A stretch of 64,000 nucleotides of DNA from Spinacia oleracea (Eukaryota > Streptophyta > Magnoliopsida > Caryophyllales > Amaranthaceae). The position numbers and the translations under genes are program-made. Every line of letters starts with the position of its first letter. The stretch's first letter is position 1. Below are positions 23,976-36,119 of the stretch, piece after piece. Location of the stretch: assembly GCF_020520425.1 (NCBI RefSeq), contig NC_079491.1:2232001-2296000 (forward strand), read 5' to 3'. Below the pieces are notes generated by a model. The model was not told the origin of the DNA. It ran no database searches and saw nothing but the letters and a program-made list of their open reading frames with translations.

Positions 23976-25162
23976 TATGAACAAGGGGAAATTCAAGATG
24001 TACATAAGTCACTTGTATATATGTATATATGCTTGATTTTTTAATTTATTATCTTGTCATATTTCATAAGGAACATATTGACTCCATTTTCATTCTAGTC
24101 CACAAACTCAAACTAGAAAATAAGAACAAAACATTGAAATTAGAAAGGAAAATGATACTATAAAATCAATCCCAAGAAGATAATGAAGCTCACTATCCTA
24201 GTTTTGTAGGGGCTATCAAAATATTGTTTTTACTATGGCATAAAGTTAAGCTACCAGTGTGAACTCTAAGAGCACACAATCAAATCAATCCTACTAGGGA
24301 AGGTGAATTAGTTGTATTTTTTGTGACTTTTATTATTTATTATCTTGGTATTTGGTTCATTATTTAGGGATCTGTTACATAATTATAGATGGGGGGTTTC
24401 AATTAATTGTCCTTATTAGGTCTCACAATGTTAACAGTAAAATTGTTTATTTAAGGGATATGAATTGAATCATATGGTAATTAATTAACTAAGATGCTTA
24501 ATTAGGCTTTAACTAAAATGCTTCTTTGTAAATAGTAATCTAGCTACCATAGGGTAGAATTTGGTGGCTTCTTATTTAACCATCATGTTTTTTTTTTGAC
24601 ATGAGGGGATTATATTACTAACAAATTAAAGTAACAAGGATAGTTTTTCATTTAAATCTTCAAGCATAGGGGCTTTTTATCGCCCCATACACTTAATTCC
24701 TCTAATCGCCAAGTTAAAATCAGTGATTATTCGGTCTGATGGACTTAGAGGTATCACGAAAATATTCATTCATGTCTGTTGTGTAGTGAATAAGAGTTAA
24801 ATAAACCGGATCTGATTATTTATATTACGTTGTAGACAAAAACTAACCAGATCCAAGATGACACTGTACTTAACATGGAACCTTTTAATAGATATATATA
24901 TGTCAAAAAATGATCACAAAGGGTTTGTTAGTGTCAAGTGCATGTTCAAGAAATTTGACCAAATCCACAATAACATTGTACTTAACATTTGTGTGCTTTA
25001 ATAGATATGGCAAATTGATTAAAAAGGGGTTTTTTTTTGTTTTTTTGATAGGATTACAAAGGGTTATTTAGTCAACATTTTTTCAATTAATTTGACTAAA
25101 TCAAAACTCTAGCATGAGAAAGGTGGTGCTGAAGTAAACAAGTAATATTAAAAATAGTTTGA
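23976..25162. other. Gene-less stretch
   Basis: No gene seen. A diverged direct repeat of about 110 bp (near 24846 and 24957, sharing GTACTTAACAT and TTTAATAGATAT) is the only structure noticed. Confidence 0.45.
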
Positions 25163-25165
25163 ATA

Positions 25166-25432
25166 CACTACAAGAATTTGTATCTTTAACGACAACCTAA
25201 TTACGACGGGTCAAAAATTCCGTCGTAAAAGCCTTTTGCGACGGGGCTAACAACCAAACAATGACGGGAATAACCGTCGCAAATGTCTTTTACGACGGGT
25301 TTACGACGGGATTTCTATTAACGACGACCCCTTTTATGACGGGTTCGAGACAGGAAATCCCGTCGTTAATGAATGATTATTGGCCTTTCGCGACGGGATT
25401 TCCCGTCGTTAATAGTACAATTTCTTGTAGTG
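25166..25432. mobile_element. Miniature CACTA element, copy C2
   Basis: 267 bp, ends CACTACAAGAATTTGTAT and ACAATTTCTTGTAGTG, flanked by the 3-bp duplication ATA (25163-25165 and 25433-25435). Interior of inverted GACGGGT/CCCGTCG words. Confidence 0.9.
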
Positions 25433-25435
25433 ATA

Positions 25436-26366
25436 GGTTGATGACTCGATGAAGTGTTTAAAAATAAGACAAAAATTGCCACAACGGCACAACCACATCA
25501 AATTTGGGCAGGGTGCATGGATCAATACAACCTGAAATTAAAGGAGATGAATTTCTGAGTTGAATTTTAAATTAGAGTACGTTCACCTCATAGTTCAATT
25601 TTAGGTTTTTTTTACTAATCCAACGAACAACTAAATTTTCATATTGTTGTTGAATAAGCCCTAAATCTAATGAATTCAAACTTCACGAGTATTTTGAGTT
25701 TTAACAATATCTAACTTTTAACTTGAGATCCAATAGTTATCCAACTTAGTGGCGAATCTTTGCCAAAAAGTTATGAGGGGTCATATCAAGTTTGATAACA
25801 TCTTACGAATACAAATGCAACCAGTTAACGTATAACCAACATTTTATGTGAATATTTTAGCTTCTATTAATAAAAATTTTAAACTTATCAGAGTCTGGCC
25901 TCGAGTAATCCCGGTAGAACATCCTCCGTTGATCCAACTAAAGTTTCTAAAGATTCCTAGAATTTGGTAGTGTACATCCATTCAAGCTCTCTGCTTACTT
26001 TCCATTTACACAATTATTTAACATATATCTATTTGAAAAGATAAGTATATTTATATTCCATGCAATTACTTATTACTAATAAATTGAAGCATTTCAAACA
26101 ACAAATTCAACTAATCCAAAAAAGTTTGGACATCAAGGAGGAAAAACAGGAACATGTACAATTCTTTTGTCCATAAAAATCTAATTGTTCATATGCCTCC
26201 AAGAACATAAGTTACTTGCAAAGATTTCTAAACTTATGATTCAACACTAACATCAACATCAAGTGACAAATTAATTAAACACCATACCATTGTTTACGCC
26301 ACGCGTCCGAATTCGTTTCTGTAACTAGCTATACAAGAAGTAGATTGAAAACAAAGTACCAAAAAC
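25436..26366. other. Gene-less AT-rich stretch
   Basis: No exon or clear repeat recognised. Confidence 0.5.
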
Positions 26367-27041
26367 ATTGTTAACTGTAGTAATAATATAATTAATTACC
26401 ATTATAAATTATAAAAGCTCTAATTAAGTAGTTAATTTAAGGAGTAAATTTGTAGTAATTACCTTTTTGTGTTGTTGATTAGTATTGCTGAAATGATTAA
26501 GCTTCTAATCTGAACATGAATGCAAAGCCAACTTGATGAAATTTGAAAATTTTGGCAAATTAAGTAAAGAAGAAGATCATATATTCATATATTATTGTTA
26601 ACTCTAGTAATAATATAATAAATTACCATTATAAATTATAAAAGCTCTAATTAAGTAGTTAATTTAAGGAGTAAATTTTGTAGTAGTTACCTTTTGTGTT
26701 GTTGATTAGTGTTGCTGAAATGATTAATTGTCTAATCTGTACATGAATGCAAAACATTTAACTTGATGAAATTTGTAAACTTTGGCAAATTAAGTAAAGA
26801 AGAAGATAATGTATTATTGTTAACTCTAGTAATAATATAATACATTACCATTATAAATTATAAATTATAAAAGCTCAAATTAAGTAGTTAATTGAAGGAG
26901 TAAATTTTGAAGTAATTACCTTTTTGTGTTGTTGATTAGTATTGCTCAAATGATTAAGCCTCTAATCTGAACATGAATGCAAAACCTTTAACTTGATGAA
27001 ATTTGTAATCTTTGGCAAAAAAAATTAAGAAGAAGATTATA
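26367..27041. repeat. Three tandem copies of a 222-227-bp unit
   Basis: Units start at 26367, 26594 and 26816 with ATTGTTAACT(G/C)TAGTAATAAT. Each carries CTTTTTGTGTTGTTGATTAG and a segment reading CATGAATGCAAA. Identity is high, so the amplification is recent. Function unknown; no frame longer than a few codons is shared by all three. Confidence 0.85.
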
Positions 27042-27639
27042 TATTTATAGATATTCGAAGCTAGGTTTAATAAATAATACTCCTAATGAATGATACTAGG
27101 GTTAATTAGTGGCAGAAATTGGGCAACTATGATCAGTGGTGCTGGTTTTGTACACGCTGCCCCCATGTTAAGTCTATGAACAAAGTAACATTATGGACTT
27201 ATGACGTAGTAATTACCAAAGCCCTAATTTTATTTGATTGAAAAGGGCATAAGGTTATTTTGTAACAAAAACAACAATATTCTAGAATTTACCTTACTTA
27301 ATTTGGAAATCCCTTATGCCTCTCTTAGCCAAATGGCGTCGCCAAATAACCTCAATCAGATTAACCCATACGAAGTTCAGACTCAGTAAAATATTTTTCT
27401 TACCATAGTACATTTTTTATGCTTATACGTACAATTAGTCTGTTATACCGGCTTTTTAAATCATCAAATGGAGGGCCTAATAGAATAATAAACTTGTATT
27501 TTTTTTCTAATGGGTAATAGATTAATAGGATTAGGCACACGAACAATTAATGAAATTATGATAATCACTGGGGCATTAAAAAAAGAAAAAAAAAAGGCAA
27601 AACAGGAAAAAAGAAAATTAAGAAAAAAACAAAAAAATT
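27042..27639. other. Gene-less stretch before the tRNA gene
   Basis: A-rich at 27579-27640. T runs on the - strand directly after the tRNA (27631-27637) fit a Pol III terminator. Confidence 0.5.
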
Positions 27640-27664
27640 TGCGGTGAGCGTGGATCGAACACGC

Positions 27665-27707
<43 letters not shown>

Positions 27708-27712
27708 CCCGC
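27640..27712 (-). tRNA. tRNA-Phe(GAA): Nuclear tRNA-Phe (anticodon GAA)
   Basis: 73 nt on the - strand, starting GCGGGGATAGCTCAGTTGGG, with the acceptor pairs closing on ...CTCACCGC plus discriminator A. The anticodon GAA is at 27677-27679. The T-arm contains TGTTCGATCC (box B) and the D-arm TAGCTCAGTTGGG (box A). There is no intron and no encoded CCA, as expected for a nuclear gene. A CAA motif lies just upstream (CAACTT next to the first base), typical of plant tRNA start sites, and a T7 run follows as terminator. Confidence 0.97.
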
Positions 27713-28359
27713 AAGTTGAAATAAATTAGATCTTCAAAATATTTATAAGGTAAAGACGTTTTAAAGCTTGGTTAATGGGCCAAATAACGATTAACAGTTT
27801 AACAGGTATAAATGATAAATCTCTTGCTATTGGGCCCAACTAACTTTTAATTACGATGGGCCATTTTCAACCATCTTTTCATTCATTGGGCTTCAAATCT
27901 TCAACCGAAGTCCAAAGTTAGTAGGACTTCTAGGATATTTGTTTATGTTAGACTGAATAGATGTAGTCAGTTAGTGTCATTAAGGGTATCTAATGCGAGA
28001 AAATGAAACCTGAGGGGTACCTGGTGGATTACTGAAACAACGAGGGTACCTGGTGAATAAACTTAAACCTCGGGGGTATCTCATGAAAAATCCGTATTTT
28101 TTAACTTATTTTCTTAACTTTGATATTTATGATCAAAATTATAAATTGGTATATTAACATGAAAATTATCCAAATGATTGTAAGTAAAAAGAGATTTGTA
28201 GATAACCGGGAAAATAAAATAAAACTTACCACAACATCTTTTACAAGAAGTCACCTTCGCATAATATCTATTTTTTATGTGATCGGGTGATTAAGAAAAC
28301 ATATACACCGTATTTGCAATCAAGTTCGCTTTTCTTTTATTTTCTTTTTTAATTATTCG
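27713..28359. other. Gene-less stretch with GGGTACCTGGTG repeats
   Basis: 28010-28090 repeats a GAGGGTACCTGGTG-like word three times, a pattern seen inside plant transposons; no ends identified. Confidence 0.4.
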
Positions 28360-28616
28360 GCGACTTTTGTGTAAGACCGCCTTATCGAAAAGACCGCTTT
28401 GATTGCTTAACTAATTGGTTCTATTGCTTTACTAATTAGTTTCATTGATAACTAATTGGGTTCAGTGCTTAATTAATTGGTTCAATTTTATTGTTTAACT
28501 AATTGGTTCTATTTCTTAACTAATTGGTCATACTGCTTAACTAATTGATTCCATTGCTAACTTATATGACACTAAGACGATTTTATGTGTATAAGACCGC
28601 CTTATATAAAAGTTTG
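28360..28616. mobile_element. Minisatellite-bearing MITE, copy P2
   Basis: Inverted ends ACTTTTGTGTAAG and (complement) ACTTTTATATAAG, each continuing into ACCGCC/GCGGT. A 7-of-9 target duplication (AATTATTCG 28351-28359, TATTAATCG 28617-28625) is equally spaced on both sides. Interior of about seven TAATTGGTTCTATTGCTTAAC units. Sister of P1. Confidence 0.7.
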
Positions 28617-28780
28617 TATTAATCGTTATGTTCACGTCTAATTATCTAAAGTTAACCTACTTTGCATTATAAAAGAACTTTGGATGATTAATGACAAGAT
28701 CCTAAGTAAACGAGACAATAAAGATAGAAAAAAAACAATACTATTAGAGTCCCATATACCGATATACGGAGTATAGAGTA

Positions 28781-29305
28781 CTCTCTCCGAATCTAAATAT
28801 TTTACCCATTTGTAATTTTGATACTATTTACTATGGAAGAGAATCTCTTGAATTACTATCAATATATAAGAAAAAAATATAGTCATATGAGATCTTGTTT
28901 GATTCGTCTCAAATAGTACTTTGACAATATGAAAATTTTATAATTTTTAATAACACTTAAGGTTGTGTTCTATTCACCTGATTTTCACTTATTTTTCCTG
29001 AACTTATTTTATCTAAATTTATTTGAACTTATCTGAGCTTAACTGAATTTATCTGAACTTATTAGAACTTATCAAAACTTATTTTAGTTATAAATTGTAC
29101 TTGCCAACCCTTGTTTAATTTTTCCTGAACTTATCATATCTGAACTTAACTGAACTTATCTGAACTTATTTAAACTTATTTTTCCTGAAATAAGTGGAAA
29201 TAAGGTGAACAGAACAGGGCCTAATAGTTAGAGATATTAACGATGTAAATAAGCACTAGCAAATGTGCCAAAGTGAAATGGGAAAAACATTTAGATTGGA
29301 GGGAG
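28781..29305. mobile_element. Stowaway-like MITE with nested Tourist element
   Basis: TA-flanked; CTCTCTCCGAATCTAAATAT at left, ACATTTAGATTGGAGGGAG at right. Split by the Tourist-like element at 28961. Confidence 0.8.
28961..29221. mobile_element. Tourist-like MITE (nested)
   Basis: TAA duplications at 28958-28960 and 29222-29224. Ends GGTTGTGTTCTATTCACC and GGTGAACAGAACAGGGCC. Confidence 0.85.
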
Positions 29306-29307
29306 TA

Positions 29308-29310
<3 letters not shown>

Positions 29311-29342
<32 letters not shown>
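29311..29342. repeat. (TA)n microsatellite
   Basis: About 16 TA units directly after the Stowaway right end. Confidence 0.9.
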
Positions 29343-29345
<3 letters not shown>

Positions 29346-32300
29346 GTAGTAGCTAATTAATTACATACGAGTACATATTTAAAAAACAATTATTTCTTTG
29401 TTAGTCCCAAGCTAAATAAGTAGGTAGTAAACTTGATGCAGCTGCAATCTGAAGCTAGCTAGAGAAGTATAGTAATTTTGAGCATTGGAGCAACAAAGTC
29501 AACCAACCCAAAATAAAAAGTCAATCAAACATTTTCATAACAAACACTAGTTACCACAATTCCACAATTCCCCATCTTCCTATGTAGCCTTTTCATTCAC
29601 AATTATTTAACTTTAATATCTACTTGAAATCTTCAAATTAAACAATCCGTTTAATATTACATATATGGAAGAAGTAGATCATATATTATTTTCCACAAAT
29701 GGACAAGCTAAGCTAGGAGAGAACCCTCAGATTTGTTCACGTAATTTTATTTTGCATGATTAAATTAAAGGTATGTATCGATTTAATATAATAAGATATG
29801 TAAATTATTGTTGAGAACTATAACAGACATGTGAGTGACACATACCATTGATACCAATCCGTAACCCCAAGTACTGGCTAGCCCCACACCCCCACCCCAC
29901 AGGCCCACATCAAGCTGTATATGACTTGAGTTTGCTTCATCTCTCGTTAAACAATTAGGTCAATTTATAGCCATGTTTGACAATTAGCGGTAAGTTGTTA
30001 ACTGTTTGACTAGCTGTAAGATGTTTGTTGCTTGTATTAGCTGGTTTGACTAACTAGTTGAATCAGTTGTGCGCTTGTGCAAAATGTTTGATAAATAAGT
30101 TGTAAGATACTTCGAATCTTCGATACATATTATGGAGTAGTTGTTTAATGTGTAATATGATCATTAAGGATATTGACATAAAATAACGTACATAGGTAGG
30201 TAAGGGTTATAATGTAGTCAATAATAGGACAAATTTGTTATTATATATCCACTTCTTCAAACTTCTACTACCCGATAAAGCTCTTATTTGTGCTTTTTAA
30301 AAATTAGCTTTTTCATCACAAAACTCTCTTACAAACCTCTTCTAACCAAACTTCTGTAATTCTGTTAGCTTTTCAAAATGCTCATACCTTTAGTTCAATT
30401 CAAAAAACTATTTTTTTTTCTCTAAACCCCTCTTAACTAAACACCCCTATATATTACTACGTTACCTATAATTTTTTATATCGTAGCTTAATTAAATTGC
30501 CTATAGAATAAATGAGATTGTACGTGGGACATAACCTTTTATTGTGTGAAGACTACTTTCTTTCCTCTTTTTAAAGCAATCTAATCCTTGTAAGTTCTAA
30601 TTTCATGATGCTTACGACTTCTTTTCTTTTTGAGTTTTAAAGTACTCCTTTTCTTTTCTTTCTTGACTAATCAGTCTATCAGTCTTACTGTTAAACATAA
30701 TTAAAAACTAATCACCCTATAAAATAGTAATTAATTAATTAATCAAGCTTCCAAAGAGCATTTGACGTGGTCCAATCATTAGCGAGACATACTGAGTTGC
30801 ACACACATGCGACCAATTTATTTGGATCCAACCTTTATTTTCCTTTTATTTTCAGTTAAATAATTTTATTTTCAATTAAATAATTTTAATTGGAGTGATG
30901 TATGAAGTTAGTCAGCTTGTTTGACTAAGATCAACGGTTCAAACTTTAATTTTGGTGCTACATAAAGTTTATGGGCTCGAAAATATCGAACTATTTAGTC
31001 AATTCCACTTTTTCTATTTGTAATCATCCACATTTTGGTTTTATTATTGCAATTAGATTCAACAATTCCACTAACAATTATCAAGCTTAAAAGCAAAGTA
31101 CAAGATCAATGTATACAAATTATATATACTTTATCTGTTCCTAAAATATTTTTCTTTTTAAGTCGCATGTAAAAGATTACTTCATTCTCCTTTTTGTTAA
31201 TACTATGTCCGGTCGTACCATTTCTCTCTACTTATATTTAGCACACTAAAAGAATTCTTTTATACGGAGTACTAATTAAAATGAAACGGTCTTAATTAAG
31301 GAACCGGGGGATACACTACAAACATAATGTGCATTATGTTCTTAGTTTATGTTACTTTTATAATACATGAATGCATGTAATTTTATCACAGTGTCATGTT
31401 ATTTTTATGTCTTTTTGACTATGACAATATTTATTATGAACAAGGATGAAATTTGATTTTTTTTTTTTTTTTTGAACTGTAAGGTCTTTCGAAAGTATGA
31501 AGTATCAAGTGCAGGAGTAAATATATTGTACATATACTTTTATACTTCGTACAAAAGTTACCTTATCAACAGATTCTTTTTTCACAAATGTACTATTAAT
31601 TATTATACTGTACGTCTGTACCTGTACTAATGCACGAGAAATATTTGATTTACATAGGTTTAATATTTGATTCATTAATTTCTTCACGGGTGGTCAAATT
31701 TGCAACTAGTTATAATTTGGAGAAGCTGCTGAAGCTCCTGACGTTAGATGTAGACTTGTGCTTTCAATTAAGGGGACCGTTTGTCCATTAATTTGTTAAC
31801 AAATGTGATTACATTTCTAATTTGTTTTTTTTTTTTGTTTTTTTTGTTTTTTTTTTGACAAGTGCTAAACAAATTTCTAATTTGTTATTAAAAAAAAAAA
31901 ATAATTAGATGGCTTATGTTGGGCAAACCTACTTATTCAAACATATTTGCTCAAGGCAAAAGTTGGGGTCCACTTATACACAAACTCTCTAGAATTTGGC
32001 CTTTGCTAAGAGCCCAAAATTGTAACTTTTGCTTTATTTTAACTCAAATCTAGAAGTGGAAATATATACACATAACGGAATTATCTTGACGTGTCTGAAC
32101 GGAATTATCTTGACGTGTCTGAATTTAATATCTTGTGAAAGTAACTGGCTTTTCGATATATATGACGAGAAGTAACTCATTCAGCAGCGGAAATATCTTA
32201 ACGTGTCTGAATTTGATGTCTTATGAACACAGCTGACTTCTCCTGATATATATAACGCGAAATAACTTGTTCAAATTGATTCAACAGATGCTTTGCGAAA

Positions 32301-32935
32301 AGTCTTAGTATGTACACCGTGACTCTTAGCTTAAGGGTCCAAAATTTCAACTTTTGCCTCATTTTAACTCGAACGTGTACACTTTAAACTATTTTTTGAA
32401 TTAAAATTTATAAGAATAAACTTTTTGGGGCTAGCTTAATAAATTAAAATAATGTAAAAAGCTACAATGTTGGACTTGTGATTTGCAAAAAGGACATGGA
32501 TGGGTGAAACGTATCTCGATGGCCATACGTGTGATTAAGTGTACTAATCGCATGGGTTAATTAGAAATTAGTAGCAATCATTATGGAACCTCCCTCCCTA
32601 ACTCTTTACTTTAGCATGGAGACAATGTTAATTATTGTAAGGAGTCTTTAATTAAATAAGTTGAAACGAAGTAATTATGTGCCTGAGTGATGCCCCGAGT
32701 CATTGATCATTGCAGGTAATATGGTATTAAATGTTTTAAACAAAAAAAAACATTATATGTGAAAAATTAAAATTTTAGATGAGTTGAAAATGAAATAGTT
32801 TCGTGATAAACAAAAAATAACTTTGTTGATTGGTGCTCATATATTTTACCCATTGTTTAAGTTCATTTTAGTCTTTTTTTTTTTAATTTAGAAATGTAAT
32901 ATATTAAAGGTTGGGTTTAAATAATTAACATAAAA
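29343..32935. other. Gene-less AT-rich stretch (3.6 kb)
   Basis: No exon found. Contains a lone hairpin, AACATAATGTGCATTATGTT, at 31321-31340; poly-T runs at 31457-31475 and 31825-31857; and short direct repeats GACGTGTCTGAA at 32090-32205. Confidence 0.45.
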
Positions 32936-33040
32936 GTTATGTAGCTTAGATGGTAATTCTTTCATATAAGTAATGAGAGGTCGTGAGTTTAATCTTGTTA
33001 GAGACATTTGTGTTAAACTGGATGGATAATTGGAATTCAT
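32936..33040 (+). mobile_element. tRNA-derived SINE-like fragment
   Basis: Box-A-like TAGCTTAGATGG (32942-32953) and box-B-like GGTCGTGAGTTTAATC (32979-32994) at tRNA-like spacing. No tail or target duplication identified, so the 3' limit is uncertain. Confidence 0.45.
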
Positions 33041-33775
33041 CGCGCTAAAAGCGTACTGCCACGTATTCGCTTATGAAATGCCATGTCATGTTGTAAAAAG
33101 AAAGACATATAGAGGTATGACATGTCGCCTTGAAATTTTTATAATATTATAGATGACACTTACTTTGAATTCAAGGAAGTGTTCCTCCGACCACATAAAA
33201 TTTAAGTAATTTGTGACAATAAATGAAGTAACTCATTAATCTTACTATGTACGAAGTACTCGAATATGCTAACCATTCTTTCAATCCTTAACTCTCCAAC
33301 ATGGGACGATGAATTAGGTCCCAATTCACAAGTCGTTTATTCTCTCTACTACAATTTCAAAGTAAGTTCGACAAAATCATATACTCATATGTTAAAGGCA
33401 TTATTATTCTTAGTTCCGTTTGATTAAGATATCATTATATATTATTAACACCTCTATTAGCAACAAAAAAACAATAATTACGTATTCAAGATGTTGATCA
33501 ACTGATAATTGTATGGATCAAAAGAAGAAATTCAAAAAAAAAAAAAAAAACATAATGCCATAAATTAGGGTGTACCTCATCTTATAATAATGCCAAACAT
33601 TGTATTTTTATACTAAGCACTAAAAATTAGCTAGCTAACTCTGACAATCCCTTGTTATTTACAATCATTTGTGGGATTATAGTCATTAAACCACCATCAC
33701 CATTTTTCTTTTTTCTCATCTCTAATTTCTTTAAAATATAAAAAAAAGACAAGAAATTAATTAATAAAATAAAAA
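33041..33775. other. 3' flank of the LBD16-like gene
   Basis: AT-rich; nothing gene-like seen apart from sequence downstream of the - strand LBD gene. Confidence 0.45.
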
Positions 33776-35326
33776 TCAATTTCTCATCATCCTAAGGGCC
33801 AATTCTTGAAGCTCACCCATATCATTATGTGTTCTTTTCTTTCCAATAATACCCTCCGATTTTGCCTGAATTACTCCACCATAGTCTTGCATTGCCATTA
33901 CCATCATTCCATGATGATCATGACTTACATTTTGTTGATCAATTGAGTCAAGTGAACTTTGTGGAGATATTGGATTATTATTATTAATGTAATTGTTGTT
34001 ATTATTGTTATTTCTGTTGGTTGTTGTTGTTGTTGTTGGGCAACTTTGTGTCTGAAAACCTGCTGTTTGAATAATGCCTGGATAATTCCCATTTGTTGTT
34101 GTTGTTGTTGTTGTTGTCCATTGATTTTCTATGCTTCTGTTGTCTACCAAAGTGTTGGCTAGTTGTGACTTTGCTTGTACTAATTGTGCTTGTAAATATG
34201 CAACCTATGCATACATAATAAAAAAAATGAGTCAATACACAAATGTATTACTATCACCTGACAGTGACAGATCCAGAATAATATTAATACGGATAGTAGG
34301 TGTAAAATATTATTTTCTTTATTTTAGTGGGTGCATTTGTGCAAATAGCCAAAATTGAACATGAAAAAAAGGTACAAAATTTCTGATTTTATAGAAAAAA
34401 TTAGCAAAAATCTACATTCAAGGAGGTTCAATTCAAATGACCCCACATCTTAAACACTAGTTTCACCTATGTATGTGGATTTTGTTTGTGATTATATTCA
34501 TCATTGTAGGAATTGATTTTTTGGAATTTATTTTAAAAAAAGTAAATTAACGTAGCATGTAATCCGGCGATTTACAAATTATCAGACAAAAAATTTGTAT
34601 TAGCTCTTTATCTGAAGATCATTTCCTATCAAAGAAGTGATGTTTTGAATGCAAGAACACTCAATATTTCACTACCAAACAAATTAAAATTTTACTCAAA
34701 TAATCATGCAATGGTTACTTATTTACTTACAAATACACCCATAAGTTATTTTATTTTTTAAAAAACAAATTAAATAAAAGTAAAAACAAAGAACTATGGA
34801 TTACGTAATTTTAAAACTAAGATATCCCTTTCATTTCTTAATCGTTTTAAGTGATTCAAAGCTGATACCTTTTGTGTTAAGATTTCATAGACATTTTAGG
34901 TCATGAAAAACATAAAAAACAAAGTGTGAGGTGTTTAATATTTGTGGGGATTACAATATGATAAACTCGATCATTTTAAAAACTAAGATATCTCTTTCAT
35001 TTCTTAACCGTTTTAAGTAATTCAAAGCTTATTCTTACCTGTTGTTGCAAGGCAAAGATATGGGCAACACAACCATAAACCGGGTCACGGATCCGGGCTT
35101 GAGCTTCATAAGCAATAGTAACAACAGCCTCACAACGGTCATGCACAGGAAGATGTAAGAGTAGTTTAGACACATTACTAGCTCCAAACACCTTATGTAT
35201 GGCAGCGAAACGGGCCGGGCCTTGTTCGGAGCAGAAATACGGGGCGAAAATGCAATCCGACGCGCATTTTCGGCGTAAAAACTTGCACGCTCCACATGGA
35301 GATCCTGCTCCTGTTCCTGCTGCCAT
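33776..35326 (-). CDS. LBD16: LOB-domain transcription factor, LBD16-like
   Basis: Two exons on the - strand: 35326-35039 (96 codons) and 34204-33776, joined in phase 0 at CAACAACAG|GTAAGA and GCATAG|GTTG; 238 residues. The LOB domain has CX2CX6CX3C at Cys 11, 14, 21 and 25, the GAS block with [17 protein letters not shown], and a coil beginning [15 protein letters not shown] right after the splice. [11 protein letters not shown] and [17 protein letters not shown] are typical of the LBD16 subgroup, nuclear auxin-induced regulators of lateral root founder-cell asymmetry. The second exon is low-complexity, with runs of 8 and 6 Thr and 7 and 4 Asn encoded by ACA/AAC microsatellites. Orthology is inferred from motif likeness only. 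It converges with the LBD29-like gene 10.5 kb away. Confidence 0.9.
34019..34118. repeat. Coding (GTT)n/(AAC)n microsatellites in LBD16-like exon 2
   Basis: Two TTG runs on the + strand (about 34020-34038 and 34095-34118) and an interrupted ATT/GTT run before them encode the Thr and Asn tracts. Likely length-polymorphic. Confidence 0.85.
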
Positions 35327-35501
35327 AACAAGAAGAAGAAGAAAGAAAGAAGAAGAAAGACTTTTAGTTAGAAGTGTTTATTAAGCACACGAGTGTACTA
35401 GGAAATGGTGCAAAAAATATAAGGGGGTGTTTGGTTGTGTACTAATTAGTAGTAGTAGCTTAGGAAATAGGAAGTGGGGTTGGGTGATAATAAGAGGGGG
35501 T

Positions 35502-35508
35502 TATATAA
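35502..35508 (-). promoter_or_regulatory. Probable TATA box of the LBD16-like gene
   Basis: TATATAA on the - strand about 180 bp upstream of the start codon. Confidence 0.45.
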
Positions 35509-35751
35509 CAAGGAAGAGTTAAGACATTTGAGGGGTCCCTTAATGCAGGGTTTTAAGGGGACATTTGTTAATGGTTTTATGTTAATTAAACTAATTAATT
35601 AATATTTGGAACAAATTAAATAAACTATATGTAGTTTCTCTTGTGTGTTATACTTCTAAGAGGCTTACATTTGGATATTAAGTTAGGCTTGAATGCACCC
35701 AAGAGATACTAAGGGTATGTAAGTCTGTTTGTTTCAACTGATTTTAACTTA

Positions 35752-36116
35752 GAGTGTGTTTTATTCACTTGATTTTTACTTTTTTCTTCTTATTTGGACT
35801 TATCTGAATTTTTTAGAACTTAACAAAACTTATTTTTGTTATAAGTTGGGCCAACTTGGTCTTATTTTTCTTGAACTTATCTTATCTGAACTTATCTGAA
35901 CTTAGGGTGCGTTCTATTCACCTGATTTTCACTTATTTTTCCCGAACATATCTTACGTGGACTTATATTGACTTATCCGAACTTATCAAAATTATTTTAG
36001 TTATAAATTATACTTGGTCAACTTTATTTTTCCTGAAATAAGCGAAAATAAGGTGAATAGAACATATCCTTATTTTACTTGAAATAAAGTGAAAATAAGC
36101 TGAACAGATCATAGCC
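35752..36116. mobile_element. Tourist-like MITE containing a second copy
   Basis: Outer element flanked by TTA (35749-35751 and 36117-36119), beginning GAGTGTGTTTTATTCAC. It is split by a younger copy of the same family at 35905-36069. Confidence 0.7.
35905..36069. mobile_element. Tourist-like MITE (nested in its own family)
   Basis: TTA duplications at 35902-35904 and 36070-36072; ends GGGTGCGTTCTATTCACC and GGTGAATAGAACATATCC. Confidence 0.8.
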
Positions 36117-36119
36117 TTA

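Noticed and set aside
31321..31340. Hairpin AACATAATG..CATTATGTT as one end of another hairpin-ended element
   Set aside because: No partner hairpin, 9-bp duplication or end motif found nearby.
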